64,000 bases of DNA from JANNRR01 sp031401675 (lineage in GTDB: Bacteria; Pseudomonadota; Alphaproteobacteria; Rhodobacterales; Rhodobacteraceae). Where the stretch lies: positions 29,125-93,124 of the forward strand of contig JANNRR010000050.1 in the NCBI GenBank assembly GCA_031401675.1, written 5' to 3'. Below are positions 7,462 to 15,874 of this stretch, piece after piece. Numbering within the stretch: position 1 is the stretch's first letter; every line of letters starts with the position of its first letter. The translations under genes were made by a program, and so were the position numbers. The notes under the pieces are model-generated. The model saw nothing but the letters and a program-made list of their open reading frames with translations, did no database searches and was not told the DNA's origin.

Positions 7462-9387
7462 TCAGCGGCCCTGCAACTCCGCTGTCAGCCTGATCTCCAC
7501 CGGTTTTCCCGCCAGCCGTGCGCGGTAGATCAGCATCGATTCCGCGACCCGCATGATGTAGGTCCGGGTTTCGGTGAACGGCACCGCCTCGATCCAGTCG
7601 ACCGGGTCCACCCCCGCGGCCCGCGGGTCGCCCAGTTCGGTGATCCAGCGCCGCGGCCGCCCCGGCCCGGCGTTGTACCCTGCCGCCACCAGCACCAGCG
7701 ACGGCCCGAATTCGGCCCGCAGTTCCGCCAGATAGGCCGCCCCCAGCCGGGCGTTGTAATCCGGATCGCCGGTCAGCATCGCCGGCACATAATCGACCCC
7801 GACCTTGGGGGCCATCAGCTTGGCGGTGCCCGGCATCACCTGCATCAACCCGCGCGCTCCGGCCTTGGAGATGACGGCGAAATCGAACTCGCTTTCCCGC
7901 CGCGCGATCGCCAGCGCCAGTTCCGGCGGTACCGGCAACTGCATGCGGGCCAGCCCGGTCACCGGATAATAGGCCCGGTTCAGGATCACCCCGCGTTCGG
8001 CCGCCTGTTTGGCCACCATCAGCGCGATGTGCGGCTCGTCCAGCGCCAGCGCCAGATCGGCCAGTTGCCCAAGCTCCACCGGCTGCAACCCTTCCGCCAG
8101 ATGCACCAGGAAGCGTGTCGCCAGATCGCGGGCCCCGGCCTTCTGCAGGGCAAGCCCGACCTGCAGCACCGACGAAGTCATGAACCCGGCCGCCTGCCAG
8201 TCGGGATAGCTGTCGCCCCCAGACAGGGCCGCATCCATCGGCAGACCGGCCTTTTCCGCCGCCAGCAGCCCGTAGAATCCGGTCTGGTACTCTGCCGCGA
8301 ACGCATAGGCCGCCCGCGCCGCCTCGTCGTCGCCCATTGCCGCATACGCCCGGCCCTCCCAATAGCCGGCCCGCCCCAGGCTGATCGCGCTTTTCACCGC
8401 GATCCGCAGGTTCTGGAAATGCCGCAGCGCCAGCGCCGGGTCCCCCAGCTTCTGCAAGGCGATATAGCCCGCCAGCCATTCCAGGTCGGCATAGTCGCTG
8501 CCCGCGCTCAGATGATGGTCCGCCGCCAGCCGGTAGGCCCGTGCCGCGTCGCCCGTGCGCATCTCGCGCCGCGCCAGCGCTGCCCGGTCGCCGGCCCAGA
8601 CCCCGGGCCGCCCCAGGCCCGCTGCGGCGGTGCTGCGCTCCAGCAGCAGATCGGCGGCATCGTCCAGCCGTCCGCGATCCATCCGCCAGGAAAACCGCGC
8701 ATGTGCCAGCCCGGCGCCGTTGGCGAACTCGGCCGGAACCGCCGCAATCAGACCGTCAACCCCGTTGACCCCGGCCATCAGCCCCAGTCGTGCCGCGCCC
8801 GAGGCTCGCCAGCCCGCCGGAACCAGTGCCAGCATCCGCTCGGCATCCACCGCGCGCCCGGCCCAGATCATCGCATCCAGCCGCGCCGTGTGCCGGGGTG
8901 CCAGCACCGTGCCGAACTCTGCCAGAAATGCCGTTTGTTGGTCTGCCAACAGCGGCAATTCAAGCCAGGCCCGCACCGCCGCCGTCTCGGCCTCGCCCGC
9001 CTTGCCCTGCCCCCGGAAGGCCCGCGCCAGTGCCAGCGCCCCGGCCCCGGTTGCCGGGTTGCGCTGATCGAAATAGGCCAGCACGGCATCTGCCCCGGCC
9101 GCTGCAACTGCAGGCTCGCCCTTTTGCAGCAGAAGCGGCAGCCCCGGCCAATCCGCCCGCCGCGCCGCAAACGCCGGATATTCCGCAGCAGTGCCCGCCG
9201 CCGCCCGCAGCCGGTGCCAGGTCACGATATCGGCCGCCAGCGGCCCGGCCCGCTCTGCAGCCGCTGCCGCCGCCGCCCAATCCTGACGGTCCACGTGGCG
9301 CAGCGCCTCGGCCAGCGCATCGTCTGCCCCGGCCCGGCCCGACAGGCTGACCAACAAGACGAAAATCAGCGTCAGCAGTCGGTTCAC
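7462..9387 (-). CDS. slt: Soluble-type lytic murein transglycosylase
   Basis: This 641-residue periplasmic enzyme cleaves the MurNAc-GlcNAc bond of peptidoglycan to give 1,6-anhydro-muropeptides. The N-terminus VNRLLTLIFVLLVSLSGRAGA is a signal peptide. A long helical superhelix of TPR-like character fills residues 25 to about 480. The SLT domain at about 487-600 carries the catalytic glutamate in AIARRESEFDF, then GARGLMQVMPGTAK, YNARLGAAYLAEL and AAGYNAGPGRPRRW, all family hallmarks. The start was set at a GTG (9387) six bases after AGGAAA, exactly where the signal peptide begins; an ATG 24 codons upstream would place a long charged extension before the signal. A GC-hairpin element follows the gene. 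It is divergent from dapA. Confidence 0.93.
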   Translation of the reverse strand: MNRLLTLIFVLLVSLSGRAGADDALAEALRHVDRQDWAAAAAAAERAGPLAADIVTWHRLRAAAGTAAEYPAFAARRADWPGLPLLLQKGEPAVAAAGADAVLAYFDQRNPATGAGALALARAFRGQGKAGEAETAAVRAWLELPLLADQQTAFLAEFGTVLAPRHTARLDAMIWAGRAVDAERMLALVPAGWRASGAARLGLMAGVNGVDGLIAAVPAEFANGAGLAHARFSWRMDRGRLDDAADLLLERSTAAAGLGRPGVWAGDRAALARREMRTGDAARAYRLAADHHLSAGSDYADLEWLAGYIALQKLGDPALALRHFQNLRIAVKSAISLGRAGYWEGRAYAAMGDDEAARAAYAFAAEYQTGFYGLLAAEKAGLPMDAALSGGDSYPDWQAAGFMTSSVLQVGLALQKAGARDLATRFLVHLAEGLQPVELGQLADLALALDEPHIALMVAKQAAERGVILNRAYYPVTGLARMQLPVPPELALAIARRESEFDFAVISKAGARGLMQVMPGTAKLMAPKVGVDYVPAMLTGDPDYNARLGAAYLAELRAEFGPSLVLVAAGYNAGPGRPRRWITELGDPRAAGVDPVDWIEAVPFTETRTYIMRVAESMLIYRARLAGKPVEIRLTAELQGR

Positions 9388-9530
9388 GCGAATTTCCTGT
9401 CCCGGGGTCAGCCGCACCCTAGCGGGCCGCGCCCGCCCCGCAACACACAAACTTGGCAACGGCGGCGCAGGCCGCTATGACGCACCCGACCATCGGCCGA
9501 GTCTCGGCCCGCAACCAAGAGGAGCGTGTC

Positions 9531-10406
9531 ATGATCAAGGGGTCCATTCCAGCCCTGGTGACGCCGTTCAGGAACGGCGCGCTGGATATCGTCACGCTGA
9601 AACGTCTGGTCGACTGGCACGTGGCCGAAGGCTCTAACGGTTTGGTTCCGGTCGGCACCACCGGCGAAAGCCCGACGCTCAGCCATGCCGAACACCGTCA
9701 GGTGGTTGAGGCGGTGGTCAGGGCCGCCGCCGGACGATTGCCGGTGATCGCCGGGGCCGGGTCGAACAACACCACGGAAGGCATCGAGTTGATCCGCCAT
9801 GCCGAGGCCGTCGGGGCTGATGCTGCGCTGGTGGTGACACCCTATTACAACAAACCGACGCAGCGTGGCCTGATCGCGCATTTCACCGCGCTGCACGACT
9901 GCTGCAGCCTGCCGATCATCATCTACAACATCCCCGGCCGCTCGGTGGTGGACATGTCGCCCGAAACCATGGGCGAACTGGCCAGACTGCCGCGCATCAT
10001 CGGGGTCAAGGATGCCACCGGCAAGATCGAACGGGTCAGCCAGCAGCGCCTGACCTGCGGCCCCGATTTCATCCAGCTGTCTGGCGAGGATGCCACGGCA
10101 CTTGGCTTCAACGCCCACGGCGGCACCGGCTGCATCTCGGTCACCGCCAACGTCGCCCCCCGGCTCTGCGCGGCGTTTCAGGCGGCGACGCTGGCGGGCG
10201 ATTACGCTCTGGCTCTGGACTATCAGGACCGCCTGATGCCGCTGCACGAGGCGATATTCATCGAGCCTGGGCTGGTCGGGGCCAAGTACGGCCTGTCGCG
10301 GCTGGGGCTTTGCTCGGAAGAGGTGCGCCTGCCGCTGACCGGGCTATTGGACAGTACCAAGGCAAGGATCGACGCGGCGATGCGTCACGCCGGGCTGGTG
10401 AACTGA
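9531..10406 (+). CDS. dapA: 4-hydroxy-tetrahydrodipicolinate synthase
   Basis: This 291-residue cytoplasmic enzyme condenses pyruvate with aspartate semialdehyde, the first step unique to the diaminopimelate/lysine pathway. It shows the substrate loop [14 protein letters not shown], the YYNKPTQRG region, the tyrosine-containing [11 protein letters not shown], and [11 protein letters not shown] with the Schiff-base lysine. Length matches the family (about 290). The ATG at 9531 follows AAGAGGAG at a good distance; an upstream in-frame ATG at 9453 is rejected because its extension runs into the divergent gene's leader. The terminator at 10429 follows the gene. Confidence 0.97.
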   Translation: MIKGSIPALVTPFRNGALDIVTLKRLVDWHVAEGSNGLVPVGTTGESPTLSHAEHRQVVEAVVRAAAGRLPVIAGAGSNNTTEGIELIRHAEAVGADAALVVTPYYNKPTQRGLIAHFTALHDCCSLPIIIYNIPGRSVVDMSPETMGELARLPRIIGVKDATGKIERVSQQRLTCGPDFIQLSGEDATALGFNAHGGTGCISVTANVAPRLCAAFQAATLAGDYALALDYQDRLMPLHEAIFIEPGLVGAKYGLSRLGLCSEEVRLPLTGLLDSTKARIDAAMRHAGLVN

Positions 10407-10428
10407 TACCAGCCGGGTGACAGGCAAA

Positions 10429-10454
10429 ATCCTCCCCCGCCTTTGGGGGAGGAT
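10429..10454. terminator. Shared terminator between convergent genes
   Basis: ATCCTCCCCC (10429-10438) pairs perfectly with GGGGGAGGAT (10445-10454) over a 6-base loop. On the minus strand it is followed by TTTTGCC. It lies between dapA and the convergent exported-protein gene and could serve both. Confidence 0.8.
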
Positions 10455-10489
10455 CAAGTTGCGTTGCGGGTCGCGGGGCCACCCAAGCC

Positions 10490-11236
10490 TCAGGGCTGAA
10501 TCTCGATCACGATCAGCGGATTGTCGAAGGCTTCCGACAGTTCCTCGTCGGCGCGGATCATGCCGACGCCGGGGGCGTAGTATTTGTACTCGCGCAGATC
10601 GGGGTCGACCGTGCTGGCCTCGTAGGTCTGCATCACGTCCTTGAAGCTGCCGCCGGGGCCGGTGATTTCCAGATCCACTGCCAGAATCTCGGCATAGTCC
10701 ATCGCCTCGTCCGCCGGCGCATGTTCCTGAAACAGCGTCAGACCGACTTCCGGCACGCCGGAAACCGAAATCCCCGGCAGCGCTTCGTTCACCCCGGCGC
10801 GCCAGGCCGAATGATTGTCGGTGCCGGTCAGCTTGCCGGCGTCGTCGTAGCGGTAGTTGGTGACATCCTCGCCGAAGTACCAGATGTTGCCTTCGTTGTC
10901 GGCGGCGTAATAGTCGAAGGTCCGTTCGACCAGTATCCCGCCCTCGAAGGCTTCGTCCAGCACGGTCGTCGTCGCCACCCCCAGAATCTCGGGGCCGGGG
11001 CCGAACACTGTCAGCACGCCGTGTTCAACCACCGACGGGTCGTCAACCCGGGTGCCGCGCAAGGTGTGGCTGGTACCCTGCTCCAGCGGGAAATAGGGGT
11101 TGGCTTTCGGGGCAGCGAAATTCGCCACGTCAAACTCCGGCAGCACCGGGTCGACGGATTGGGCGGCCAAAGGTGCGGCCACGGTTGCAGCAAGTGTTGC
11201 GATCAGGACAAGGGCGGTCATTGGTTGCGTGTTCAT
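10490..11236 (-). CDS. Exported protein of unknown function
   Basis: This 248-residue protein begins MNTQPMTALVLIATLAATVAAPLAAQ, a clear signal peptide with cleavage after ALAAQ-type residues, so it is periplasmic or surface-bound. The mature part is acidic, with NIWYFGEDVTNY near the middle and EYKYYAPGVGMIR near the C-terminus. I recall these motifs from a widespread family of uncharacterised secreted bacterial proteins, but no function is known to me. The start at 11236 has GGAG eight bases upstream. It is convergent with dapA and divergent from the LuxR-type regulator, 185 bases away, which might control it (inference). Confidence 0.75.
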   Translation of the reverse strand: MNTQPMTALVLIATLAATVAAPLAAQSVDPVLPEFDVANFAAPKANPYFPLEQGTSHTLRGTRVDDPSVVEHGVLTVFGPGPEILGVATTTVLDEAFEGGILVERTFDYYAADNEGNIWYFGEDVTNYRYDDAGKLTGTDNHSAWRAGVNEALPGISVSGVPEVGLTLFQEHAPADEAMDYAEILAVDLEITGPGGSFKDVMQTYEASTVDPDLREYKYYAPGVGMIRADEELSEAFDNPLIVIEIQP

Positions 11237-11421
11237 CGTAAATCTCCATTCCGAGGGTTGCGAACCCGCCAATCCTGCCACTGCCCGCTGCCGGTTGAAA
11301 ATCCGCCCGATACCGGATGCCCTTTAATATCGCATCCGGTGGATTGCCGAGCCACCCGCAGCAGGCATAGTCTGGGACGTAATCTGGCAAGATCGACCAG
11401 CCGCCGCACAAAGGGATGAGG

Positions 11422-11994
11422 ATGCCCGTCAAAAGACTGATCACCCTGATTGCGGTCATCGCCGTCACCATTTTCGGCCTGTCGGCGCTGGACCTGATGC
11501 GCGAGCCGGTGTTTCCCCCCTGGCAGGAAGTGGCCATCGATCTGACCGAGAAGCTGATTCTGGTTGCGGCCATGGCGGTGGTGGCCTGGACGGTGCACGG
11601 CCTGATCGATCTGCGCGAGGGACAGGTTGCGCTGTCCAACAACCTTGTCCGCACACTGGCGCAGGGCGATGTCTGGCGCGAACAGCGCCGGGCCGAGATT
11701 GCCGCCCTGGGTCATGCCATCGAGGATCAGTTCAAGGTCTGGCGGCTGACTGCCGCCGAAATCGACATTGCCGGGCTGATGCTGAAAGGCGCCTCGCTGA
11801 AGGAAATCGCCCTTGCCCGCGACACCTCCGAGGCAACGATCCGCCAGCAGGCGCAGTCGGTCTATCGCAAATCCGGCCTGTCTGGCCGCGCCGAACTGTC
11901 GGCCTATTTCCTCGAATCCCTGTTCGCCACCGCCGAGGATGCGGCGGCGCGCAGGCCCGACCTGACGCTGATCAGCACCGGGCCGAAGCCGTGA
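11422..11994 (+). CDS. Membrane-anchored LuxR-type helix-turn-helix regulator
   Basis: This ~190-residue protein has two N-terminal hydrophobic segments (LITLIAVIAVTIFGLSAL and LILVAAMAVVAWTVHGLI), then a charged, coiled-coil-like linker, and a C-terminal LuxR/GerE DNA-binding domain (WRLTAAEIDIAGLMLKGASL, EIALARDTSEATIRQQAQSV, YRKSGLSGRAEL). It has no receiver domain, so any signal would be sensed through the membrane part; the regulator would act from the inner membrane. The ATG at 11422 has AAGGGA five bases upstream; an ATG at 11416 overlaps that site and is less likely. The target is unknown; the divergent exported-protein gene is the obvious candidate. Confidence 0.82.
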   Translation: MPVKRLITLIAVIAVTIFGLSALDLMREPVFPPWQEVAIDLTEKLILVAAMAVVAWTVHGLIDLREGQVALSNNLVRTLAQGDVWREQRRAEIAALGHAIEDQFKVWRLTAAEIDIAGLMLKGASLKEIALARDTSEATIRQQAQSVYRKSGLSGRAELSAYFLESLFATAEDAAARRPDLTLISTGPKP

Positions 11995-12027
11995 GCCCAA
12001 CCCTGGAAGCGCACATCCGACCGCCCG

Positions 12028-12861
12028 TCAGACGGGGCGGTACCGCACAAAGGCAAAGGCTTTGCCATCCGGCGACCAGCACGGCACGTTGATGCTGCCC
12101 TGCCCGCCGAACAAGTCCAGCAGCACGCGCGGGCTGCCTCCCGCAGCCGGCATCAGCCGCAACTGCACGTTGCGGTCGCGCGGATGCTGCGTCGTTCCCG
12201 CCTCGTAGGCCAGGTACAGCACATGCTTGCCATCGGGCGATGGATGCGGGAACCAGTTGACCCGGTCATCCTCCGTCATCTTCTGCCGGTCGGTGCCATC
12301 CGGGCGGATACGCCAGATCGCCATCGAGCCGCCGACATCCGAGTTGAACCAGATCCACGCCCCGTCGGGGCTGTAGTCCGGCCCGTCATGGTGCCCGCCG
12401 CCCTGCGTCACCCGGGTTTCCTCGCCGCCGCCCACCGGCATGGTATAGATGTCGAACTCCCCGTCGCGCTTGCCGACATAGGCCAGCGTCGCGCCGTCCG
12501 GCGACCAGCCGTGCCACCAGCTGGGCACCAGCGGCGTGATCCGCCGTGGCACGCCGCCAGCCACCGGCAGCGTGAACACGCAGCTGTCCGTCGTGTCGGT
12601 TCTGTCCGATATTGCCAGCATCGTGCCATCGGGCGAAATGCCGTGATCGTTGTTCAACCGGTCGTGGTGGCCGGTATCGATCCGTCGCAGCGCCGGTCCG
12701 GCGAGCGCCACCCGGAACAAGTGCCCCTCGCCGTTGACGATCAGCGCCGCACCGTCCGGCGTCCAGTTCGGTGCCTCGATCAGCTTGGCCGTGGTCAGCA
12801 CGGTACCCGTGCTGCCATCGGCCAGCGTGTAGATCATCAATTCGCTGCGGACCCCTGTCAT
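12028..12861 (-). CDS. TolB-like (PD40) beta-propeller protein
   Basis: This 277-residue protein consists of repeated PD40/TolB blades: PNWTPDGAALIV, HGISPDGTMLAI, HGWSPDGATLAYV, PDYSPDGAWIWF, PHPSPDGKHVLYL and CWSPDGKAFAFV, about six in all, enough for a closed propeller. There is no signal peptide with this start, so unlike TolB it is probably cytoplasmic. The ATG at 12861 overlaps the aldo/keto reductase stop (ATGA), indicating translational coupling; an in-frame ATG at 12882 is an alternative. As last gene of the sugar locus it may act on an oligosaccharide: propellers of this type occur in oligogalacturonide lyase-like proteins, but catalysis here is unproven. Confidence 0.8.
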   Translation of the reverse strand: MTGVRSELMIYTLADGSTGTVLTTAKLIEAPNWTPDGAALIVNGEGHLFRVALAGPALRRIDTGHHDRLNNDHGISPDGTMLAISDRTDTTDSCVFTLPVAGGVPRRITPLVPSWWHGWSPDGATLAYVGKRDGEFDIYTMPVGGGEETRVTQGGGHHDGPDYSPDGAWIWFNSDVGGSMAIWRIRPDGTDRQKMTEDDRVNWFPHPSPDGKHVLYLAYEAGTTQHPRDRNVQLRLMPAAGGSPRVLLDLFGGQGSINVPCWSPDGKAFAFVRYRPV

Positions 12862-13886
12862 GACTCGGATGACCTTGCCCAAAGGTTGATGTTTTCCTCA
12901 TTGGCATGGACATCGATCTCTGCCAGTTCCTCGTTTGTGAACGACAGGTTGTTTATTGCCCCGACGCAGTCAACCACCTGCGACGGCTTCGACGCGCCGA
13001 TCAGCGCCGAGGTGATGCCGCCGCCGCGCAGCACCCAGGCCAGCGCCATCTGCGCCAGCGTCTGGCCGCGCCGCTGCGCAATCGCATGCAACGCCCGCAA
13101 GCTGCCGACCGCCCGTTCGGATATCATCCTGGGGTTCAGCGATTTGCCCTGCGTCGCCCGGCTGCCTGCCGGAATCCCGTCCAGATACTTGTCGGTCAGC
13201 ATGCCCTGCGCCAGCGGTATGAAGGCGATGGAGCCGATGCCCAGATCGGCCAGCGTCTCTTTCAGCCCGTCACGCTCGACCCAGCGGTTCAACATGTTGT
13301 AGCTTGGCTGATGGATCACGCAGGGCGTGCCCAACGCCTTCAGGATCGCCGCCGCTTCGCGCGTGCGCTGCGAATTGTAGGACGAGACGCCGACATAGAG
13401 CGCCCGCCCGGACCGCACGATCTGATCGAGTGCCGCCATCGTCTCTTCCAGCGGCGTGTCGGGATCGAACCGGTGCGAGTAGAAGATATCGACATAGTCC
13501 AGCCCCAGCCGCTGCAGCGACTGGTCGCAGGATGCGATCAGGTTCTTGCGGCTGCCCCATTCGCCGTACGGCCCCTGCCACATGTAGTAGCCGGCCTTGG
13601 AAGAGATGATCATCTCGTCCCTGAGCCCGCGAAAATCGCTGCGCATGATGTCGCCGAACGCCGATTCGGCGCTGCCGGCCGGCGGGCCGTAGTTGTTGGC
13701 CAGGTCGAAATGCGTGATGCCTTGGTCAAACGCCGTGTGCAGGATCGCCCGCTTGGTCTCGTGCGGCGTGTCATGGCCGAAGTTGTGCCAAAGACCCAGC
13801 GCGATGACGGGCAGCTTCAGCCCGCTGCGGCCGCACCGATTGTAGACCATTTTCTCATAGCGGTCGGTGGCGGGAATGTAGGTCAT
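12858..13886 (-). CDS. Aldo/keto reductase, YghZ/glyceraldehyde-3-phosphate reductase-like
   Basis: This 342-residue NADPH-dependent reductase belongs to the AKR family that includes E. coli YghZ (L-glyceraldehyde 3-phosphate reductase). It opens MVYNRCGRSGLKLPVIALGL. The catalytic tetrad is visible: Asp in THFDLANNYG, Tyr in NNYGPPAGSAE, Lys in ISSKAGYYMW and His in IFYSHRFDPDTP. The WQGPYGEWGSRKNL stretch is typical of the YghZ subgroup. AGGAG lies six bases before the ATG. It is coupled to the following propeller gene by ATGA and follows the Gfo/Idh gene after a 97-base gap containing a hairpin. Its substrate in this locus is probably a sugar aldehyde. Confidence 0.88.
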   Translation of the reverse strand: MTYIPATDRYEKMVYNRCGRSGLKLPVIALGLWHNFGHDTPHETKRAILHTAFDQGITHFDLANNYGPPAGSAESAFGDIMRSDFRGLRDEMIISSKAGYYMWQGPYGEWGSRKNLIASCDQSLQRLGLDYVDIFYSHRFDPDTPLEETMAALDQIVRSGRALYVGVSSYNSQRTREAAAILKALGTPCVIHQPSYNMLNRWVERDGLKETLADLGIGSIAFIPLAQGMLTDKYLDGIPAGSRATQGKSLNPRMISERAVGSLRALHAIAQRRGQTLAQMALAWVLRGGGITSALIGASKPSQVVDCVGAINNLSFTNEELAEIDVHANEENINLWARSSES

Positions 13887-13907
13887 GGCGGCTCCTGTCT
13901 GAATGAT

Positions 13908-13949
13908 CCCGCCGGAGGCACGGGCGGATGGGTCGAAACCTCCGGCGGG
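13908..13949. repeat. Long inverted repeat between Gfo/Idh and aldo/keto genes
   Basis: CCCGCCGGAGG (13908-13918) and CCTCCGGCGGG (13939-13949) are perfectly complementary 11-bp arms round a 20-base loop. It lies inside the minus-strand operon and may cut or stabilise the transcript. The right arm is also the start of element B. Confidence 0.75.
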
Positions 13950-13972
13950 GATACTTTAGGAACAAAGAAAGC
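13939..13972 (+). repeat. GC-hairpin/ATATTT element B
   Basis: CCTCCGGCGGGG is followed by ATACTTTAGGAACAAAGAAAGC, matching the family consensus with a one-base change (ATACTT). Unlike the other copies it points against the direction of the flanking genes. Confidence 0.55.
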
Positions 13973-13983
13973 GGATGACAGCC

Positions 13984-15096
13984 CTATTTCAACAAGGCGC
14001 GCCCCTGATCGGGGGAAAGCGCCTCGGGCCGGTCGCAGGTGGTGGTCAGGGTGATGAACTGCCCGGCCTCGCCCGCAGCCAGCACCGAGGTCATCACGTC
14101 AACCGCATGGATCGCCAGTTCCATTGAACAGCGGTGCGGTTTGCCGGCGGCCATGTTGGCGACCATGTCGGCCAGCCCGGCGGTGCGGTAGTTGGCGCGG
14201 CTGTCCTGATTGGGGATACCGAACGGATGGTTGCGTTCGGGCACGACTTCGTTGGTACCGTCGCGCCCCGCCACCTCGACCTCGCCGCCGAAGAAGTTCG
14301 GGTCGGGCACGAAGATGGTGCCTTCGGTACCATACAGCTCCATGTGGCCGTGCCGGTGTTTCCAGACATCCCAGCTGGTCGACAGGGTGACGGTGGCGCC
14401 GTTGGCGAAATCCAGCAGGGCATGGATGTTGGTCGGTGTCTTCACCGGGATCGTTTCGCCGTGCCGCGGCTGCGAGGTGATGGTCCGGGTCGGCGAGGCC
14501 GAACTTGTAAGGGCCCCGACGCGTTTCACCGGCCCCAGGAGCTGGATCAGGTTGGTGACGCTGTAGGGGCCGACATCCAGCATCGGGCCCGCACCCGGCA
14601 GAAAGAAGAAATCCGGGTTCGGGTGCCACATTTCCATGCCGTGGCTCATGATATGGGCGGTGCCCGCGACGATGCGGCCGACCGTGCCCTCATCAATCAC
14701 CGCCCGGGCCAGCTGGTGCGCGCCACCCAGGAAGGTGTCGGGGGCCGAACCGACGCGCAGGCCCCTGGCCTTGGCAATCGCCCGCAGGTCTTCGGCCTCG
14801 GCCAGCGTCAGCACCAGCGGTTTTTCGCTGTAGGCGTTCTTGCCCGCCTGCAGGATCCGCTTGCTGATCGGATAATGCGCGTCCGGAATGGTCAGGTTGA
14901 CCACCACGCCGATATCGCTGGCGGCCAGCAGCGCCTCCACCGTATCGGCCCGCACCCCGAACTCGGCGGCCCGGGCTCGCGCCGCTTCGGGATTGATGTC
15001 CGCCACCGCCCTGATCTCCAGCCCTTTGAACAGGGGCCCCAGCCGCAGGTAGGTTGTCGAAATGTTGCCGCAGCCGATGATGCCGACGCCGATCAT
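13984..15096 (-). CDS. Gfo/Idh/MocA-family sugar oxidoreductase
   Basis: This 370-residue NAD(P)-dependent oxidoreductase has the N-terminal Rossmann motif VGIIGCGNISTTYLR, the EKPLVLTLAEAEDL signature (with the EKP lysine), and a C-terminal Gfo/Idh substrate domain (GPMLDVGPYSVTNLIQLLGP, then FANGATVTLSTSWDVW). Family members oxidise or epimerise sugars and inositols. A GAGGAG site lies six bases before the ATG at 15096; another ATG six bases earlier is too close to it. The gene starts ten bases after the isomerase stop, inside the beta-mannosidase/transport operon, so it probably handles a sugar released there. Confidence 0.9.
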   Translation of the reverse strand: MIGVGIIGCGNISTTYLRLGPLFKGLEIRAVADINPEAARARAAEFGVRADTVEALLAASDIGVVVNLTIPDAHYPISKRILQAGKNAYSEKPLVLTLAEAEDLRAIAKARGLRVGSAPDTFLGGAHQLARAVIDEGTVGRIVAGTAHIMSHGMEMWHPNPDFFFLPGAGPMLDVGPYSVTNLIQLLGPVKRVGALTSSASPTRTITSQPRHGETIPVKTPTNIHALLDFANGATVTLSTSWDVWKHRHGHMELYGTEGTIFVPDPNFFGGEVEVAGRDGTNEVVPERNHPFGIPNQDSRANYRTAGLADMVANMAAGKPHRCSMELAIHAVDVMTSVLAAGEAGQFITLTTTCDRPEALSPDQGRALLK

Positions 15097-15106
15097 TGCC
15101 ATCTCC

Positions 15107-15862
15107 TCAATAGGCCGAAGCGGCGGCAAATGACCGTTCGGCAAAGCGCTTGTGGTCCGACGGATTGTCATGTTCCATCACGAAGGTGCCGCAGCCCGCT
15201 TTCTTCAGCGCGGCGCTCAGGCCTTTCCAGTCCATCACGCCGTGGCCGACATCGGCCCAGCCGTCTTCATTGGCAGCCTGACCGGCCGGTGCGATATCCT
15301 TGACATGCGCCGCCTTGATCCGGGCGCCGTACCGGGCGATCAGCGTCAGCGGATCCACCCCGCCGCGCACCACCCAGGCCACGTCCAGTTCCAGCACCAG
15401 CCTTGGATCGGCTGCCATCAGCTGATCCAGCGGCAGATCGCCCTGTGGCGTCGGCTTCACCTCGAAATCGTGATTGTGCCAGCCGACGGCCAGCCCTGCA
15501 TCCCAATAGGGCTGCGCCATCCGGGCCAGGTCCTTGCCGAACGCCAGCCAGCCGGCCGAATCCTTCGGGCGCTGGTCGGGCATGATGTGCGGCACAAAGA
15601 TTGATTTCACCCCCAGCACCTCGGCAATCGCCAGCACCCGCGCCGACTGGTCACGCACCATGTCCAGGCTGAAATGCCCGCTCGGCATCGCCAGCCCGTT
15701 GGCGCGCAGCCCCTCGGCCATGTCGTCCAGCGCCGACGCATCGGCATAAAGCGCGCCGTACCCCTCGACCTGGGCATAGCCGATATCGGCCAGCATCTTC
15801 AGCGTGTCGGCAAGCGGCGGGAAGTTGCGGGAGGAATAGAGCTGGTAGCTGAGCGGTTGCAT
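15107..15862 (-). CDS. Sugar phosphate isomerase/epimerase (TIM barrel, AP-endonuclease-2 fold)
   Basis: This 251-residue protein has the xylose-isomerase-like TIM barrel of the IolE/IolI/EboC class: YSSRNFPPLADTLKMLADIG, VEGYGALY, LGVKSIFVPHIM, GWHNHDFEVKP, LVLELDVAWVVRGG, and a metal-site tail (FVMEHDNPSDHKR). Its glutamate, histidine and aspartate residues fit a divalent-metal site. AAAGGA lies seven bases before the ATG. It sits 12 bases after the beta-mannosidase and 10 before the Gfo/Idh gene, a pairing often found in sugar and inositol catabolic operons. Confidence 0.88.
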   Translation of the reverse strand: MQPLSYQLYSSRNFPPLADTLKMLADIGYAQVEGYGALYADASALDDMAEGLRANGLAMPSGHFSLDMVRDQSARVLAIAEVLGVKSIFVPHIMPDQRPKDSAGWLAFGKDLARMAQPYWDAGLAVGWHNHDFEVKPTPQGDLPLDQLMAADPRLVLELDVAWVVRGGVDPLTLIARYGARIKAAHVKDIAPAGQAANEDGWADVGHGVMDWKGLSAALKKAGCGTFVMEHDNPSDHKRFAERSFAAASAY

Positions 15863-15874
15863 GGGATTGTCCTT

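Noticed and set aside
6004..9480. A 1158-residue open frame antisense to the transglycosylase
   Set aside because: Translation is Arg/Pro/Gln-rich and repetitive, with no ribosome-binding site, while the minus strand encodes a complete, motif-bearing transglycosylase.
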